In this document: piece by piece, positions 31,061-33,198 of the stretch
How the letters are laid out: each line of letters starts with the position of its first letter
Numbering within the stretch: position 1 is the first letter of the stretch
Assembly: GCA_003225335.1 (NCBI GenBank)
Contig: QHZE01000459.1
Span: 1-33,198, forward strand
Direction: 5' to 3'
Source of the DNA: Acidobacteriota bacterium
GTDB taxonomy: Bacteria; Acidobacteriota; UBA6911
DNA length: 33,198 nucleotides
Program-made: the position numbers and the translations under genes
The notes under the pieces: generated by a model
The model's database searches: none
The model's input: the letters and a program-made list of their open reading frames with translations, nothing else
Told to the model about the DNA's origin: nothing

Positions 31061-31123
31061 TTCGTGAAATTGGTGGAATTCGTGGCCAGCAAAAAACGCC
31101 ACGAATTCCACCAATTAACACGA
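31061..31123. repeat. Perfect 19-bp hairpin of the aattcgtgg word family
   Basis: Arms 31068-31086 (AATTGGTGGAATTCGTGGC) and 31098-31116 are exact complements with an 11-base A-rich loop. Beyond a small bulge, TTCGTG (31061-31066) also pairs with CACGAA (31118-31123). It lies in the gap between the divergent DUF885 and S9 peptidase genes (30821-31237), which contains no gene. Confidence 0.85.
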
Positions 31124-31237
31124 ATTAAATTCTCCACAGTTTCTGAGAGAGTCAAAGGCCGCATGAATTGACTCGCACTTCTTCTAATTAAGCATGCTGC
31201 AAACGTTTCATAGGCAATTCGAGAATCGAGGAGGCTT

Positions 31238-33198
31238 ATGTCCAGGCTTGTTTTGCAAATCCTCATTTCGTTCTGTCTCGCTCTCGCTCCAGCTTCGTCC
31301 GTAACCGCGCAAAAGGCAAGTCAGCGGCTCGGCGCGCAGGACGTGTTCAATCTGGAATTTGCCACGGATCCCCAGATCTCTCCTGACGGCAAGCGCATCG
31401 CCTACGTCCGGCAGTTCAGCGACATCATGACCGACAAGAGGTACTCGAACCTCTGGAGCATCAACTCTGACGGCTCGGAACACCGCCCCCTGACCACGGG
31501 AAACTTCAGCGACACCTCGCCGCGCTGGTCATCCGACGGCAGCCAGATTATCTACATCTCCGACCGCGACGGATCCGCTCAGATTTATCGTCGCTGGCTC
31601 GATACTGGCCAGACCGCAAAACTCACCAACCTGACAAATCCGCCGAGCGGCATCGCGTGGTCGCCGGACGGAAAACAGATTTCGTTCACCACCCTCGTGC
31701 CGGAAGCGCCCAGAAAAATCGCGCAGATGCCGGAGCCCCCGGCGGGAGCGAAATGGGCGGATCCGGCCAGGGTAATCGACAAGCTCGTATACAGGTTCAA
31801 CGGAGCGGGATATCTGAAACCAGGTTACACCCATCTGTTCGTGGTCCCGGCCGAGGGAGGGACACCGCGGCAAATCTCCGCCGGAAATTTTCAGCACGGA
31901 GGCATCGGCTTCCGGGCAAGTGATGCCGTGTGGACGCCGGATGGGCAGTACCTGATCATGTCCGCCAACCGCCGGCCGGATTACGAACTGGAACCCCTGG
32001 ACACCGAGGTTTACGAATTTTCTGTGGCCGACGGGTCGGTAAAAGCGTTGACCAACCGCAGGGGCCCGGACAACGCACCCGTCGTTTCCCCGGGCGATGG
32101 CAGCGGTTCGCGCGTGATCTCAGGTAATCTGGACCGCGATGCCATCGCTCCGCGCTGGGCGCCGGACGGCGGCGGCATTTATTTTCTGTCGGACGACAAG
32201 GGAAACACCGGTCTCTATTTTTGTTCGCTGGATGGGAATCCGAAGCAGCTGGCCCGCAACGTGGGCTCCGGCGCCAGCGCTTACGGAGGCGGCGGGGCTT
32301 ACACGGTTGCCAGAAATGGCGCCTTCGCTGTCACATATTGCAGGCCCAACACTCCGGGAGACATTGCCGCCGGCTCTTCCAGCACGGGGATCAAGGCCCT
32401 CACGACGGTGAACGAAGACCTCCTGGGCCATAAATCCTTGGGAGAGGTTGAAGAGATCTGGTACGACTCTTCGCTTGACAAAAGAAAGATTCACGGCTGG
32501 ATCGTCAAGCCGCCCGGCTTCAATCCGTCCAAGAAATATCCTCTGATCCTCGAAATTCACGGTGGTCCGTTCGCCAACTACGGAGACCGCTTCGACTTCG
32601 AGAAGCAGATTATGGCGGCTCAGGGGTACGTGGTCCTCTACACCAACCCTCGAGGGAGCACCGGTTATGGCCAGGAGTTCGGCAACCTGATCCATCACAA
32701 ATATCCCGGCGACGACTTCTACGATCTCAATTCAGGTGTGGATGCGGTCATCGCGAAAGGCTACGTCGATACCGACAACCTGTTCGTCACAGGAGGGAGC
32801 GGCGGCGGGGTGCTCACCTGCTGGATGATAGGCCGCACGGATCGCTTTCGCGCCGCCGTTACCGTGTACCCGGTGATCAACTGGTACAGCTTCAATCTGA
32901 CCTCGGATATCGGGGCGTTCACCACGAAGTACTGGTTTCCCGGATTTCCCTGGGATTACCTGGAGCACTATGAGAAGCGGTCGCTCCTGTCCGTCGTCAA
33001 GAACGTAAAGACGCCGACGATGGTCATGACAGGAGAAGAAGACTACCGGACACCGATATCCGAATCAGAACAGTATTACCAGGCCCTCAAGATGCTGAAG
33101 GTGGACGCCGTGTTGGTCCGAGTGCCCGAGGAGCCTCACGGGATCAGCCGCAGGCCCAGCCATCATATGGCCAAGATCCTGAACATCATCGCCTGGTT
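31238..33198 (+). CDS. S9 family (prolyl oligopeptidase-type) peptidase, 3' end outside window
   Basis: At least 653 residues, cut by the window edge just before its end. Signal peptide about 1-25 (LVLQILISFCLALAPASSVTA). The N-terminal part is a TolB-like beta-propeller (DPQISPDGKRIAYVRQ, LWSINSDGS, SPRWSSDGSQIIYISDRDG, IAWSPDGKQISF). The C-terminal alpha/beta hydrolase has oxyanion block EIHGGPFANYG, nucleophile S521 (TGGSGGGVLT), D602 (GEEDYRTP) and H634 (EEPHGIS), so the triad is complete. At about 280 the text jumps from APVVSP to GDGSGSRVISG; relatives normally carry about 25-30 residues of propeller there (SPDG...AY... LYVMN), so a clean in-frame deletion is likely. ATG 31238 has GGAGG three bases upstream, rather close. 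Exported peptide degradation is the expected role. Confidence 0.92.
   Translation, partial: MSRLVLQILISFCLALAPASSVTAQKASQRLGAQDVFNLEFATDPQISPDGKRIAYVRQFSDIMTDKRYSNLWSINSDGSEHRPLTTGNFSDTSPRWSSDGSQIIYISDRDGSAQIYRRWLDTGQTAKLTNLTNPPSGIAWSPDGKQISFTTLVPEAPRKIAQMPEPPAGAKWADPARVIDKLVYRFNGAGYLKPGYTHLFVVPAEGGTPRQISAGNFQHGGIGFRASDAVWTPDGQYLIMSANRRPDYELEPLDTEVYEFSVADGSVKALTNRRGPDNAPVVSPGDGSGSRVISGNLDRDAIAPRWAPDGGGIYFLSDDKGNTGLYFCSLDGNPKQLARNVGSGASAYGGGGAYTVARNGAFAVTYCRPNTPGDIAAGSSSTGIKALTTVNEDLLGHKSLGEVEEIWYDSSLDKRKIHGWIVKPPGFNPSKKYPLILEIHGGPFANYGDRFDFEKQIMAAQGYVVLYTNPRGSTGYGQEFGNLIHHKYPGDDFYDLNSGVDAVIAKGYVDTDNLFVTGGSGGGVLTCWMIGRTDRFRAAVTVYPVINWYSFNLTSDIGAFTTKYWFPGFPWDYLEHYEKRSLLSVVKNVKTPTMVMTGEEDYRTPISESEQYYQALKMLKVDAVLVRVPEEPHGISRRPSHHMAKILNIIAW

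Noticed and set aside
1-33198. tRNA-Sec or other tRNA/rRNA genes in the window
   Set aside because: No cloverleaf-like segment or TPsiC-type GTTCRA motif in a suitable context was found by eye; selC, if present, is elsewhere.

Overview
The window looks like a chromosomal segment of an uncultured acidobacterium (Acidobacteriota, Solibacter/Bryobacter-like). This is inferred from gene content: a 1075-residue Oar-type TonB receptor with an N-terminal carboxypeptidase-regulatory-like domain, a GMC oxidoreductase with its small subunit-3 partner, a DUF885 protein, an S9 peptidase, a TMTC-like membrane/TPR protein and an F420-type luciferase-like oxidoreductase. No rRNA, tRNA, phage or CRISPR array was seen.

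Layout. 2-1417: end of a PAS-GGDEF-EAL protein. 1991-2656 (-): LuxR-type response regulator, bracketed by two inverted copies of a ~180 bp repeat. 3119-5421: gluconate-dehydrogenase-like subunit 3 (apparently missing its export signal) and a GMC oxidoreductase. 5648-6244 (-): a HigB-like toxin and HigA-like antitoxin fused in one reading frame. 6414-7345 (-): a MerT-like membrane protein translationally coupled to a membrane-anchored thioredoxin-like protein whose active site is UxxC, with Sec encoded by an in-frame TGA followed by a bacterial SECIS-like hairpin. 7677-8969 (-): MHS-type transporter. 9402-12629: TonB receptor. 12807-14711 (-): TMTC/TPR protein. 15456-16043: L,D-transpeptidase. 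16260-16400: small membrane protein. 16543-22371: an unrecognised exported protein, a peptide-type solute-binding protein, an NtrY-like histidine kinase and an NtrC-like sigma-54 activator, all co-directional. 22521-23891: UDP-glucose dehydrogenase. 24046-24603 (-): LOG-family protein. 25156-26073: LLM oxidoreductase followed at once by a truncated IS110-family transposase. 26842-27264 (-): PEGA protein. 27560-28771: HtrA-like protease. 29057-30820 (-): DUF885 protein. 31238-end: S9 peptidase, cut by the window.

Two signals stand out. First, 6414-7016 (-) is best read as one selenoprotein gene, not two broken ORFs, and it forms a two-gene unit with the MerT-like gene. Second, almost every intergenic gap carries inverted repeats built from short, quasi-tandem words. 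At least nine unrelated word families share this design and can form near-perfect stems of 14-26 bp. Some abut or overlap start and stop codons. Several families of GC-rich palindromes are mixed in, including one bipartite unit seen twice and one nested composite.

Limits: family names rest on motif recognition by eye. No homology search, RNA folding program or codon statistics was run.
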